From: Halichondria panicea
Taxonomy: Eukaryota; Porifera; Demospongiae; Suberitida; Halichondriidae
Length of the DNA stretch: 64,000 bases
Assembly (NCBI RefSeq): GCF_963675165.1
Contig: NC_087387.1
Span: 1,787,501 to 1,851,500 of the forward strand
Reading direction: 5' to 3'
Made by a program: the position numbers and the translations under genes. Of the stretch, positions 1 to 10,189 are shown piece by piece (within the stretch, counting starts at the first letter, position 1; every line of letters starts with the position of its first letter). The notes under the pieces are model-generated. The model searched no databases, was not told the origin of the DNA, and saw only the letters and a list, made by a program, of their open reading frames with translations.

Positions 1-148
1 TAAACAGCTGCCTGTACTGTAGCTTGTTACAACATGCACTGCACGTAGTTGGTTTCTAGTCGATCACCAGCTAGGCATTTGCATGACAAAGTAGTACGTA
101 TTACACACTGTATGTACATGTATAAATATCTCACCATAATTCCCCCAG

Positions 149-1489
149 GGATCTAGAGCTTGTTTCCTAAGAGACATCACATTCTCGGGCATCTATTTCC
201 CTGCTTATGCACACCTCAAGACATTTTTCGGAGGAGATCGTGGTCAACTTAACCCTGCCCAGCTTTTTGCAGCAGCATTCATTGCAGGTAAGAAACCTCT
301 CTGCCATAATTACCCAATACTTACACTCTTGTACATAATGTCACCTTCACCCCCTCACACAACACACACCTCACTTTACACATACCACAGCACACCCCTG
401 CATTGTTACCCACCTCATTGTATGCCCCATCCCCTCACATGGCACACATCCTCACAGGCGTCCCAGCAGCAGGTCTGGTGACTCCAGCGGATGTGATCAA
501 GACAAGACTACAAGTGGTAGCGAGAAAGGGCCAGCAATCGTACTCCGGAGTGATTGACTGTTACCGGAAGATTGTAGAGAGTGAGGGACAAAAGGCTCTC
601 TGGAAAGGAGCACCAGGTGCGTCCAGATTACAATAGCTATAGCAAGTTCCATCTCACCTAGCTAGCTAACTTTCGTTGTTCTTGCTTTCTACATGTGTCT
701 GCGATCACCACTGTAAAGTATACAAAGTCCTAAATGTGTAGATTCAATAAACATGCAGCAGTGTACACGTACATGTACGTGTATGTGCAGCTGCTTTCAC
801 ACCAGAAAGTTTGATGCAGCAAAATTGTGTATGCATATCGCCAAGAGTAGGTATGAGCTCTTGATGTGGCACATGGTACATACTATACATATACTGTTAA
901 CAGGCTACAATAATATTCTCTCTGCACACGTGACATCATCACCCCACCACCCACACACACACACACAGCTCGTATCTTCCGCTCCTCCCCTCAGTTCGGA
1001 GTAACCCTGGTCACCTACGAGCTGATACAGAGACTATTCTATGTTGATTTTGGCCATCGGTAAGTACATTACACATGCTTTACTAACTACAGTACAATAC
1101 GGTTTCCTTTACTAGTTACGGGAGCAATACATGTAGCTGCTACCAGACACAGGAACGGTTAATTATTTTGTTTGAAACAACATTTGTTAACATATGCGTA
1201 GTCAGTTGCACTCACATGTATGTATTAATTTGGTTAATGTCAGTCTTTTGCTCTAATTAAGAGACACATTCCTAATGCCATGTAAACTTATCAGAACTAC
1301 TTCACTTTAAAGTGCGTGCGTGCGTGTGTGTGTTAGGTAATAACTCTATTTCGTGCGTGTGTGTGTGTGTGTTAGGTAATAACTCTAAATAGAGTTATAT
1401 TACCTAACACACACACGCACGCACACACACACACACACGCACGCGCACACACACACACACGCACGCACACACATACACGCACGCGCGCA

Positions 1490-1546
<57 letters not shown>

Positions 1547-1707
1547 CAAAACAGTTCAAATCCTCTGTGCCCTCGGCCAAACCGACCAAACCACTAGACT
1601 CCGCCTTCTTTCACCTCCCGGACCATGTGGGTGGTTACAGGGTTGCACACTCAGCATTCTCTGGTGTTGAGAGCAGGTTCGGAATCATCTTCCCAAAGAC
1701 TAAGTAA
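149..1707 (+). CDS. Mitochondrial aspartate-glutamate carrier (aralar/citrin type), C-terminal part, 5' truncated by window
   Basis: Exons 149..287, 458..616, 969..1059 and 1545..1707 all have AG/GT borders and compatible phases (1,1,2, stop TAA). The first reads [20 protein letters not shown], the second holds the carrier signature [10 protein letters not shown], the third reads [20 protein letters not shown], and the fourth ends PDHVGGYR...[11 protein letters not shown]. These match the last carrier repeats and C-terminal tail of SLC25A12/SLC25A13, which exchange mitochondrial aspartate for cytosolic glutamate plus a proton across the inner membrane (family knowledge). The N-terminal EF-hand domain expected for this family lies outside the window. 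The intron before the last exon contains a long CA/CG dinucleotide tract running right up to its acceptor. The assignment is secure to family; which vertebrate paralogue it resembles cannot be decided. Confidence 0.93.
1395..1543. repeat. CA-rich microsatellite
   Basis: About 150 bp of (CA)n interrupted by CG, GC and TA dinucleotides. It lies at the 3' end of the last carrier intron, and the terminal CAG of the array is used as the splice acceptor. Just upstream (1318-1405) is a small inverted repeat around TAGGTAATAACTCTA. Cys/Val-rich ORFs on the reverse strand here are artefacts of the repeat. Confidence 0.9.
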
Positions 1708-1879
1708 ACCAGTTGTATATTCTTGTTCAGCACAAGTTTATATACCACTTAATTTGTATTTTTGGCTTACAGTTATATAGAATTATTATTTTCTGGTCGA
1801 GTTTCATAGTTGTTGCCCAGGTTACACGTTGTGTAATATAATTATGATGGTGAAATATTATTATTATTTATTGAAACGT

Positions 1880-1885
1880 AATAAA
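1880..1885 (+). promoter_or_regulatory. Poly(A) signal AATAAA of the carrier gene
   Basis: A canonical AATAAA lies 173 bp after the carrier stop codon in an AT-rich 3' flank. It is a plausible polyadenylation signal; no transcript evidence is available. Confidence 0.5.
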
Positions 1886-2443
1886 ATTTATTGAAATGTA
1901 AAACCATCCATCCTTGGCCTCATAATTTTGATGTAGTAAACACATTAGCACATGGCTGTGTAATAAATGCCAAATCAATTGCCCTGCGCATGTATGCCCC
2001 TGGGGCAAAATTCAAGATTAAATCCCCACCTATGTCCGTACTGGGGGAGGTGGGGCTTGCCATTAATAGGTGCATAAGCATATACAATATGAACAAACTA
2101 GTACGCACTATAGCTAGTACCTATATTATAATATATAAGACCTTTGAGTGCATGATAACTGGTCGAACTGTGGTGATCTCTTGACTGCAATAAAAATACA
2201 CAATAATCATGCATGTCTACTCAGGAAACGGTGTATACATGTTACAACACTTATATTCTTTTTCACATGCACTTCTGTTATATATTATACACTTCAATTT
2301 CAGCACAGCAATTAGTCACACCTCATAATAATTGTACTGATTGCACGTGCAGGTGATAATGGTGTGAACAGTCTATAGATGAGAGTAGATCTAGAGTCGT
2401 GATGCACATGCATTGTTCTACGTGTACGTATACGTACATGTAG

Positions 2444-5400
2444 CTACAACAAATGCTTGAGTCCGAATGTGCCTGCTAACTGTTCATTGAGAAACAGTCC
2501 ACTTGGGTCTAATTGAGATCGTATCTTCAGAAAGTCCTTGAATCTTGGGTACATTTTTTCCATGTCTGCTGGTGTCAGATCGAAGTACTTCCCCCAATGA
2601 AATCTTGGATTGAATTTGGCTACAGCCTCGTATAGTTTTTTGTAGTAGTTCAATCTTCTCTTAATGGTGGGGTTGTAGATACACATTGTGAGGTGGCAGC
2701 TGTCTCTCTGGTAGTTAGGGCTCAGCCACATGTCATCACCCTTCACCACTCGTACCTGCATGTGGGGAGGAGCATAAATTAAACTACATGTATGTATAGG
2801 TACACAAAATAAATAGCTAAAAATAATTTTGAATGCTAAATGTAATGTGTGGTAAAGATCAACCATAACTACAAGTGTAAAATGGATAATATAAGTTGAG
2901 CCTTGATTATCCGAAACCTCATTTTTGCATGTAGAGGGTACTCGAATTATTGATGGGCGTGGCTCTGATAAGTTATTCTGATTTCAGTCATCCGGATGAG
3001 GTGGGGACACCAGGTGTTCAAATAATCGAGGCTCAACTGTACATGTAAGTAGCACTGTTCCCTCACCTCCACAACGTAGTTAAGAAGCAGTCCTTCCTCG
3101 TGCACCAGTCTGTGTACCTCCATGACGGTTGCCGGGCAGTCCTCGACACTGACGACTATTTCTCCCTCATAATGGATGGGGAAATAGTGTGGAATATTGA
3201 AGACGAGATAACTCTTGTCCACCCGATCGTGAGGGGGAGTGGGCACAAGATACGTAAACATGAGCTTAAACATGGCATGGGTGGAGCTTGGTATCCAGGA
3301 AACAATGTTGCAAATGTTCTCAAAGCCATAGTTCTGAAAGAAGACAAAACATGTACTTCTCTTCAAAGCTCTGTACATAAAGTACATGTACATTGTACTT
3401 AAAACTTGACTCAGTAACTACAATAGATATGCTCAATTGAGTTCGTACAACTTACGTTTATGTACATAAATTATATACCTTGCCAGAATGGCTGGGAATG
3501 TCCCTCCCACACATACATGTACTGTATACATACCAGGATGGTCTCCACTTGGTGATTTGGATTATCCCTCGGGGCCTCTGTCGTTCTGTTGATCTCGAAC
3601 ACGGCACAAACATCGGAGTGAATCTCCACCCACCATTTGACATGTTCAGACCTTTGTGCAGTGTCAGCCATTTCTTTCAGACAGTCGCTCAGTTTCATGT
3701 TGTAGAGCACCTCTCTGAGGTTGAAGGCTGGCTCACACTGGAAGGTCACTTCGCTAATGACCCCCAGCAGTCCGATACTCACCTGGGGGGGGGGGGAAGG
3801 GGAAGCATTGAGAGCATGGATCATTAATTGATGGAGCCTTTGAATCAGATACTGCCATGTACATGAATCCTTTACCTAGACAGCTATATAAAAAATGTAA
3901 TTAGAACTAAAGCACTTGATATCCGTACTCACTCCAGCTGCCTTGAAGATCTCCGGATTCTCATTAGCACTTAAAAAGAGGATATCCCCCTTCCCGGTCA
4001 CCAACTCAAGCCGTGTTACCATGGAAGCATAATTTCCAAATGTAATCCCGGTACCATGAGTACCTGCAAAGCACGGATACAGGTGTAAGATCATCGTACT
4101 CATAGTCATGCGAATGATAAATAACCTTCATGAAATTTAACATAATTATTTGGGAAAATACAACTACCATGCTGGTTGGTATAGCCTTTGCTTTCTTCAA
4201 AAAACATAATCAGTGTTTCAGAACAGGTTCCATATATTTAATTTGATATAATCATTAACTTTAATACGAGCACACAATACAAGCAAGATAAAGCCCTGGT
4301 TACCTAAATGTTTCTACTTGCAGGAATTGATATACTGACCTGTAGAGATGGCCCCGGCAACAGTCTGCTCAGAGATTGATCCCAGTACGCTCATGGCCAG
4401 TCCGTTATCGTCAAGGATACGGTTGAGCTCATTGAAGGTTGTGCCCCCTCTCACTGTCACCTGGTGCAACTCGCGATTGATACTGACCAACCCCTGTTTA
4501 TTGTGTGTGTGTGTGTGTGTGTGTTTGAGGGTATACAAGAAGTACCATTTGTGTGGGAGAAATTGTGTCAACTGTTCATGTTACTAGCTCAAACAGAACG
4601 TTCACTTAAATTAATCGTTTGTGTGCGTGTGTATTCCTTGTTGTATCAGAAATCACATAACAAACCAGGCCTCCTAGAGTAGGACACAGCTGTAGGTCAG
4701 TAGTTGGGCGGAGTCCAACCAACGCTGCGCTCTGGGTTGGGTATCAGTACATGTAGCAGTTTTGTTCCACTGGTACTTAGACAGAGTATGAATGTTGTTT
4801 AATCTTAAGTGGCTGACAACCGCATGGCTCAGGGGTGCGATATAAAGAAATCAATGGATGGCTATTCTAGCTGCCTGGATCTAGCTATAGTTGTTTTGGA
4901 ATTCAAGAAAGACCTCAGACTCTTAGAGAAAGTAGAAGAATACTGTAACCTGTAATACTAGATTTAGTACAGGCAGAAATAAACTTTTTCATAATAGTTA
5001 GACATCTAGCACAAAGAGAGGTACAGCCAGCTATAAGACTACCCCAAGGCTTCTGGAGAAGCTTTTCGAAGACCAAAGAAGGCATACATAACACAGGTTT
5101 TGTCCAAACTAATGATCTAATCTTAGATTGGTAGCACAACAAAACTTAAAACAAAGACAAGTCCCTAATTAATACAAAGATACTACTGTTCAAGCTTCAT
5201 TCATAGATGCTAAGATAGACTATGCTTCTTTTCTAGTAGCCTAGATATCCAGCAGGAGCTGTTTCTGCAGTCTCCAGAGAAATACAGTGTCCCAGCTCGC
5301 CTTGCCTTGTCAGCTAAATTGAGCTGTAAGGTTTCCCACTTGAACGCAGCAATCTGATTGGGCTGCAAATTTCTTGCAGTTGGAACAAAACTGCTACGTG

Positions 5401-5976
5401 TACTGATACCCAACCATGAGCGAAGCGTTGGTTGGACTCCGCCCAACTAGTAGGTCAGTATGTACGTTGATTTCCAAGTTTAATTTCCTACAAAGGGACA
5501 CCCTCCCAATATTTAGTACACACACACATTCACATGTTCACACCTTATAATTATTCAGTGACATCTGTAGGTCATCTGATACTGCCACCCTCGACCACGA
5601 ATGCCCGGAGCCTATCACCTTGATCTTGTGACGACGATCAATAGCTCTCACGTCATTGGACGTGGGCACCAGTGCCGACTTGACCATATGAACTATCTCT
5701 TCCTTTGTCGTCGGCAGGAGAATGTTAGAAGGGTAAAGGGTACCCGGTTCTGGGTAGCCAAGTGACACATTGGGTAGCAACCAGAGGCCCTCCTCAGAGT
5801 CATGTGTGAAGTAGAGGGAGGCATCTATAAAATAACACAGGGGGCTGTGAGTGCTACAAAATTTGTGTCTTTAGCTTACCCCAGTTAACAAAAGGTGGTT
5901 TCTTCGGTGATATGTTCTCATTTATGATCCATGCCAGACAAACTAGCCCAGTGCTCAGTAGCCATAGTTTGGCCAT
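2444..5976 (-). CDS. GULO: L-gulonolactone oxidase (FAD-linked aldonolactone oxidase), complete
   Basis: Seven exons: 5976..5880, 5824..5544, 4493..4340, 4063..3933, 3782..3534, 3333..3067, 2755..2444. Lengths 97/281/154/131/249/267/312 keep one frame and give 496 residues; vertebrate enzymes are about 440. The start ATG opens a hydrophobic stretch (residues 4-18) that looks like a signal or anchor. The FAD-binding half has VIGSGHSW with His107 at the position that carries covalent FAD in this family, followed by GLAMSVLGSISEQTVAGAIS and STGTHGTG across an exon junction. The C-terminal ALO domain has YVVEVRVVKGDDMWLSP, QRDSC, HWGK (446-449), EKMYPRF and LDPSGLFLN. The family oxidises L-gulono-1,4-lactone to ascorbate with O2, normally at the ER membrane. 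I see no frameshift or stop, so the gene looks functional. The intron at 4494-5543 carries a TIR transposon. Confidence 0.9.
4701..5449. mobile_element. Non-autonomous MULE-like TIR element in the GULO intron
   Basis: The element is 749 bp, bounded by inverted repeats of about 68 bp starting TAGTTGGGCGGAGTCCAACC and ending with its complement. It is flanked by a perfect 9-bp direct repeat GTAGGTCAG (4692-4700 and 5450-5458). Long TIRs with a 9-bp target duplication are typical of Mutator-like elements. No transposase ORF is visible inside. The same TIR start occurs at 29764. Confidence 0.85.
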
Positions 5977-6510
5977 TTTCCTTGAGTAATATTACACCGC
6001 GGCTTTGTATGGAGGACACAACAGTAATGCCACAATGACACTAGATGGGCGTGGCCACAATTTCTTTTGAAAAAGAGTTGTTATTATAAACGGGTACTAA
6101 TTTTAGCGAATTTTAGCGAATTTGTAATTAACGCTAAATTAAGTACGCGCTAATAATAAAACGCAATTAAAAAATTATGATAAAAAAATTTTTTTTTTTC
6201 ATGTACTTTTGTATAATGTAATTATTATAATGTACTTTTGAGAGTATGCTAAGCAAGCTAGCCCTTTTTTCATCTGTATCTGACTCCAAACTTTCCATTC
6301 AACCTTAACTCTTTCCTTGGCAATCTGTTGTAGAAATTACAACAACGGTAACGAATCGTTATGATGAATTAGATGAAGTTGTATGTGAGCTCCTCCCTGA
6401 CAAACAAACTGTAGTCTAGGTAACGGCCTTATCAGGGAAGGGATTGGAAACACAGGGATTTCACGCGGCCCATGCGTGTCGCACCGGAAATTGACAGGAA
6501 GTTAATTTAA
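5977..6510. other. GULO upstream region, no gene seen
   Basis: AT-rich 5' flank of the GULO gene. It holds short direct repeats of TTTTAGCGAA (about 6103-6122), an imperfect inverted repeat built on CGCTAA, and a run of A/T near 6180-6200. No coding exon or clear core promoter was recognised. Confidence 0.4.
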
Positions 6511-6574
6511 TGGGAGGAGATTGGGGGAAAAGCTGCTTATTATAGATGCTGATCAACTACTTAGCTACATCAAA

Positions 6575-7945
6575 GATATAATAGGAAGGGAAGGATTGGC
6601 AACGGTAGAAAATTTGAAGCTATCCGTGACACGCTTACGTCATTGGAATGCATCACTTTGCCTCTACTTTTGTTGCCTCCAAACTATGGCAACAGAGAGA
6701 ACAAGTCCTTATTAACTCTGAAAGAAGTCATTGATGACAGATGCAAGTTGACATCCCAAGAATCTGCCTCAAGTTAAATACTGAGAGGGATTCTCAAAGT
6801 CAACAAGAAAGAGAGAAGCTCAGAAACAACACTTTAATACTTAGACAATACTGCTTGTGTTCATGTCCATTCTCACATTTGATACAAGCTCTGGGCTTGT
6901 ATGCACAAGAACTAGATAACATAGATAGACTGATAGTACTGTAGCCATTATCAATATTCTCTGTAACATGTTCTGTACGACATTTTATTAATACCAAATT
7001 TTAATAAATTATCAACATTTCACAAGTCATATAAACTGCCATAATAAGCTGCATAATGAACTGCTACTGCTGCTACTGCATGAGGTAGAGTTGGTGCTAT
7101 ACAACTGTACAGGTCTTTTGCATGTAACAAAGTCTTTCATTTCGTTTTTTAATATGTAGCCCAAAATAGTCAATCAACTCTTCCTTCTTCAGCTTCATAA
7201 ATTTCTTCCAGCATACTGATAGTACGATGAAGATCTAATAGTATGACTGTGTATGTGGGGGGGGGGGGGGGGGCATATGAATGAGTTAGTAAAACACTGT
7301 GGCACTGACCTGGAGCTTTCTATCCCAGTTCTGTTTCTTACTATATAAGCCGATAATCAGGCCTTACACCTCCAGTCATATTTTCTGCAACTGACTAAAA
7401 TTTAAAGCACAAAACCTGTACCAGTTGATGGACCTGACATTGATAAACACTCTCATGAAGTCAGTATAATTTTAAAAGCATGTGTGTTTCTTAAAAAGGG
7501 AGCATAAAACGTCAGATGAAATAAGCCATACTCAACACTACAACACATTCTAAATGGTATAAATAGGCGATTTTTGCTTTTCAGTAGATCAACCTACATA
7601 CATACAACCAGGAAAACTTGAAGAATAGTAATATGGATGAGTACTGTTTCTTAAAAAGGGATCAAACCTTGTAAAATTGTAGTTTTTCTGTAGTAAAAAG
7701 TCTTTGTTTCTTTAGTTTTACAAACTGGCAAGATAATCTAACTCTAAATAAAGCACAACATCAGTGTAACACCATGAGAGGTCATGAGGCACTAAAGGAA
7801 GACCATAACAGACTTTTTCTGCTTTTCGCGGGCATTCTGGCAGGAAAACAGGCGAGTCACGGATGGTTTCATTACAAAACTGCAGAAACACATGTAAAAT
7901 GATCACGTGAACCACTTCCGTTGCCAATCCTTCCCTCCTATATAG
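6575..7945. repeat. Inverted-repeat-bounded block of unknown type
   Basis: GGAAGGGAAGGATTGGCAAC near 6586-6605 reappears inverted near 7915-7940 (GTTGCCAATCCTTCCCTCC). A related GGGATTGGCAAC is found at 63798. The internal 1.3 kb has no recognised domain; a minus-strand open frame of 69 codons at 7718-7927 resembles nothing I know. There is a poly-G run at 7257-7273. It could be a decayed transposon. Confidence 0.4.
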
Positions 7946-7969
7946 AGTCTAAGTTTATATAGTCTGGCC

Positions 7970-8025
7970 TAGCCTCGAATCCAGGCCGATTAAAATACGT
8001 TTTAATCGGCCTGGTCTCAAGGTTA
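7970..8025. mobile_element. Short foldback MITE, TAGCCTCGA family
   Basis: A 56-bp near-palindrome starts TAGCCTCGAATCCAGGCCG and ends with its complement. It is flanked by the 9-bp direct repeat AGTCTGGCC at 7961-7969 and 8026-8034. Other copies lie at 15384 and 22280; half-copies are at 23376, 34140 and 36715. Confidence 0.8.
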
Positions 8026-8103
8026 AGTCTGGCCAGGAGTCGAGTGCTGGCTGAATGGACCACATGGATATGGGAAATCCCCATCTCTGTTCAGGGAGTT
8101 TTC

Positions 8104-8418
8104 TAGTTGGGTGTGGCCTGACGGTCCCTGACGGGACGTCGGGTTTCAACCCTATGTCAGAATTTGTCTTGCTGGATTATTGTAACACGCTGATAAGCAG
8201 CTATGAATATTTGATAGCAGCTATGAATATTCTTATTCTGACGTGGGTGTTAACCAATTTTACCTTGCTTGCAGTTGCGCAACCGGACGTGACGCTGACC
8301 ACATTAGAAATGCTGCAATCTGATTGGGCTGCAACTATAGTTGCAGCAAAGACAAATCCCAGATAGGCTTGAAACACGACCTCCTCCTGTCAGGGATGGT
8401 CGGGGCCACGCCCAACTA
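8104..8418. mobile_element. 315-bp TIR element related to the TAGTTGGG family
   Basis: It begins TAGTTGGGTGTGGCCTGACG and ends CCACGCCCAACTA. Arms of about 50 bp are imperfectly inverted (CCCTGACGGGA against TCCTGTCAGGG). The flanks GGAGTTTTC and GGAGCTTCC agree at 7 of 9 positions, a decayed 9-bp target duplication. Inside, a CAATCTGATTGGGCTGCAA stretch is shared with the element at 4701-5449. Confidence 0.65.
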
Positions 8419-8799
8419 GGAGCTTCCCTCAATTTTGCTGCTATTCGGCATAATTATTTGCGAAGCGATCCAGTTGAGAAAGAAGAAGAAGCTGCCACTG
8501 GTTTTAGCTAGCTTCTGTTCGTTCTGCATGCAGGTATTGACCTTAGTACATCAGTAGAATATGACTGTAAATGACTGTAAAACCATTTTGAGCAAACTGA
8601 GGGGGGTTCCTTTGCTCCCTTGGATCTCCCCCTGGATCTGCCACTGCAGAGGGGAACCCAGGCTAGGTTTAAAGGGGTGCATGCATGCCCTATACTATGA
8701 AGTGGTGCCTGGGGTATCCTGTATTGATAATGGTGGGTATACTGAAAGATAAACTGTGGGTTGTCAGTGTGTGTATAAACTTAAGGTATGCTGGATAAA

Positions 8800-9358
8800 A
8801 TGAAAGCACCACAGGTGCTGATGCCTCGGTGGAGATGCCAAAGCTATACATAACATGAAGCTACTAATAGCTTTTATACTGATGAACATTTTTGCAATAA
8901 TTATTTTGCTGCCATGCAGACTCAAAGAGTGGGTAATGATCGACCATGATTGTTGTTAAAAACGATCGATGCCAAAAGTTCAAGTCTAAAATTAATGGCT
9001 GCCATCAACAGAGCCTTGCAGCTCTCTTCCTCACTCTTGCAGCTACCAATAGCTAGCGTTCTAGTGCAGAGCTAACTACTAAGTAGAGTAGTAACACTCG
9101 GTAAACAAGTTTGGCTACGTGCTCTTCTGAAAAGGCTGCAATGGCATTCCAAGTAAGCAAAACTAGGCATAACTCGAGAACGAAGCATTATTTTGCAAAT
9201 CCACGAATTAAAATCCAAGTAAACATGACTAGAAGCCTATAGAAACTCTTACTTGCACTTGATTCATCCTTGAGCAGCTGTAGCAGTCTACACACACAGA
9301 CACACAGACACACTATACTACCGTATACCTCGCTTGCGCATGCGCACCGAGGCATAAT
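8800..9358. repeat. Dispersed repeat with GCCTCGGTG-type ends, copy 1
   Basis: It starts TGAAAGCACC...GATGCCTCGGTGGAG and ends CGCTTGCGCATGCGCACCGAGGCAT. Internal text such as CTCGAGAACGAAGCATTATT and AGCAGCTGTAGCAGTCTAC recurs at 16270-16791 (inverted), 11400-11870 (decayed), 13700-14070, 14600-14970 and 61110-61568, with end fragments at 19927 and 63325. It has no ORF and is probably a non-autonomous transposon family. Confidence 0.7.
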
Positions 9359-9369
9359 AATCCACTCAC

Positions 9370-9532
9370 CTCTCTGCTGTGACCTTTCAGATCAGTCTTG
9401 CTCTGACCGATGGTAATCTTACAGAGATAGCGATCATTGGTATCCATGACCCTGTTCCAGGTGATGGTGGAGGGGTCAATGTCCAGTCGGGAGAATTGAC
9501 CAATCTCAGCACTGCTCAGATCACCAGGGTTC
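9370..9532 (-). pseudogene. Isolated exon of C1-tetrahydrofolate synthase (MTHFD1-like)
   Basis: A 163-bp exon with intact AG acceptor and GT donor reads [20 protein letters not shown] then [20 protein letters not shown] and [15 protein letters not shown]. This matches the start of the formyl-THF synthetase domain of cytosolic or mitochondrial C1-THF synthase. No neighbouring exons of that gene were found except a weak trace near 8700-8760 on the same strand. It is therefore most likely a fragment carried along with the caspase module (compare 40065-41425 and 44290-45620). Confidence 0.75.
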
Positions 9533-10189
9533 CTGCATTTAAAGGGAATTATACAACACATATACCATAATTATAGTGTCTAACGGTTATAATAGTATAT
9601 CAGTGAGTTCATTTATAAGTCTTTTATTACCAGTATGTCACAAAAATGTGTGAGAGCTAGAAGAAATGTGCAATAATTATGCTAATATAATCTTGGCTAC
9701 AGCCTTGACATCCAACTCTAAGTGTACAAAGTGATGCAGCTACTGAAAAATTGGCAGGTATTATTATTTGACGAACTGACTTGGCGATTTTTAACTTGGC
9801 GTCTCAGGCGTGGCTACTACAACAATGACGTTGTGTCCACCGGAAAACCTTAATTTAGCGGTTTTAAATTTGGTAGCCAAATTACCAAATTAAAATAACC
9901 GCCAAATTTTCCAGTTACATGGTATTACCCATTAGTGCAGACACGTTGTGGACAGGAGGCAGCTGTCATAATAAATAAACCATGTCTTGGTTTTGGTGCA
10001 TATTTGTGGGTGGGAGATAATTTATTCAGAGGTTGTGTGTGTGTAATATTGAACATTGAACATCCCACCCACTAGATTCCACCCACTTTTATAACAACTA
10101 GCCCAAAGAACACTGCCAAAAAAGTGAGTGACCTAGCACATTAAGCAATAATTAACAGTATAACTATAAACAAACCTTCGATCACACAG

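Noticed and set aside
1404-1589. Minus-strand Cys/Val-rich ORF
   Set aside because: It is the translation of a CA/TG microsatellite and overlaps the last carrier exon in antisense.
3471-3533. GULO exon 5 extending to the donor at 3478
   Set aside because: That donor leaves phase 1 while the next exon needs phase 0; the GTATGT donor at 3533 fits all phases.
6521-6944. Two adjacent small plus-strand ORFs
   Set aside because: No domain, no shared phase or splice sites between them; they lie inside an inverted-repeat-bounded block.
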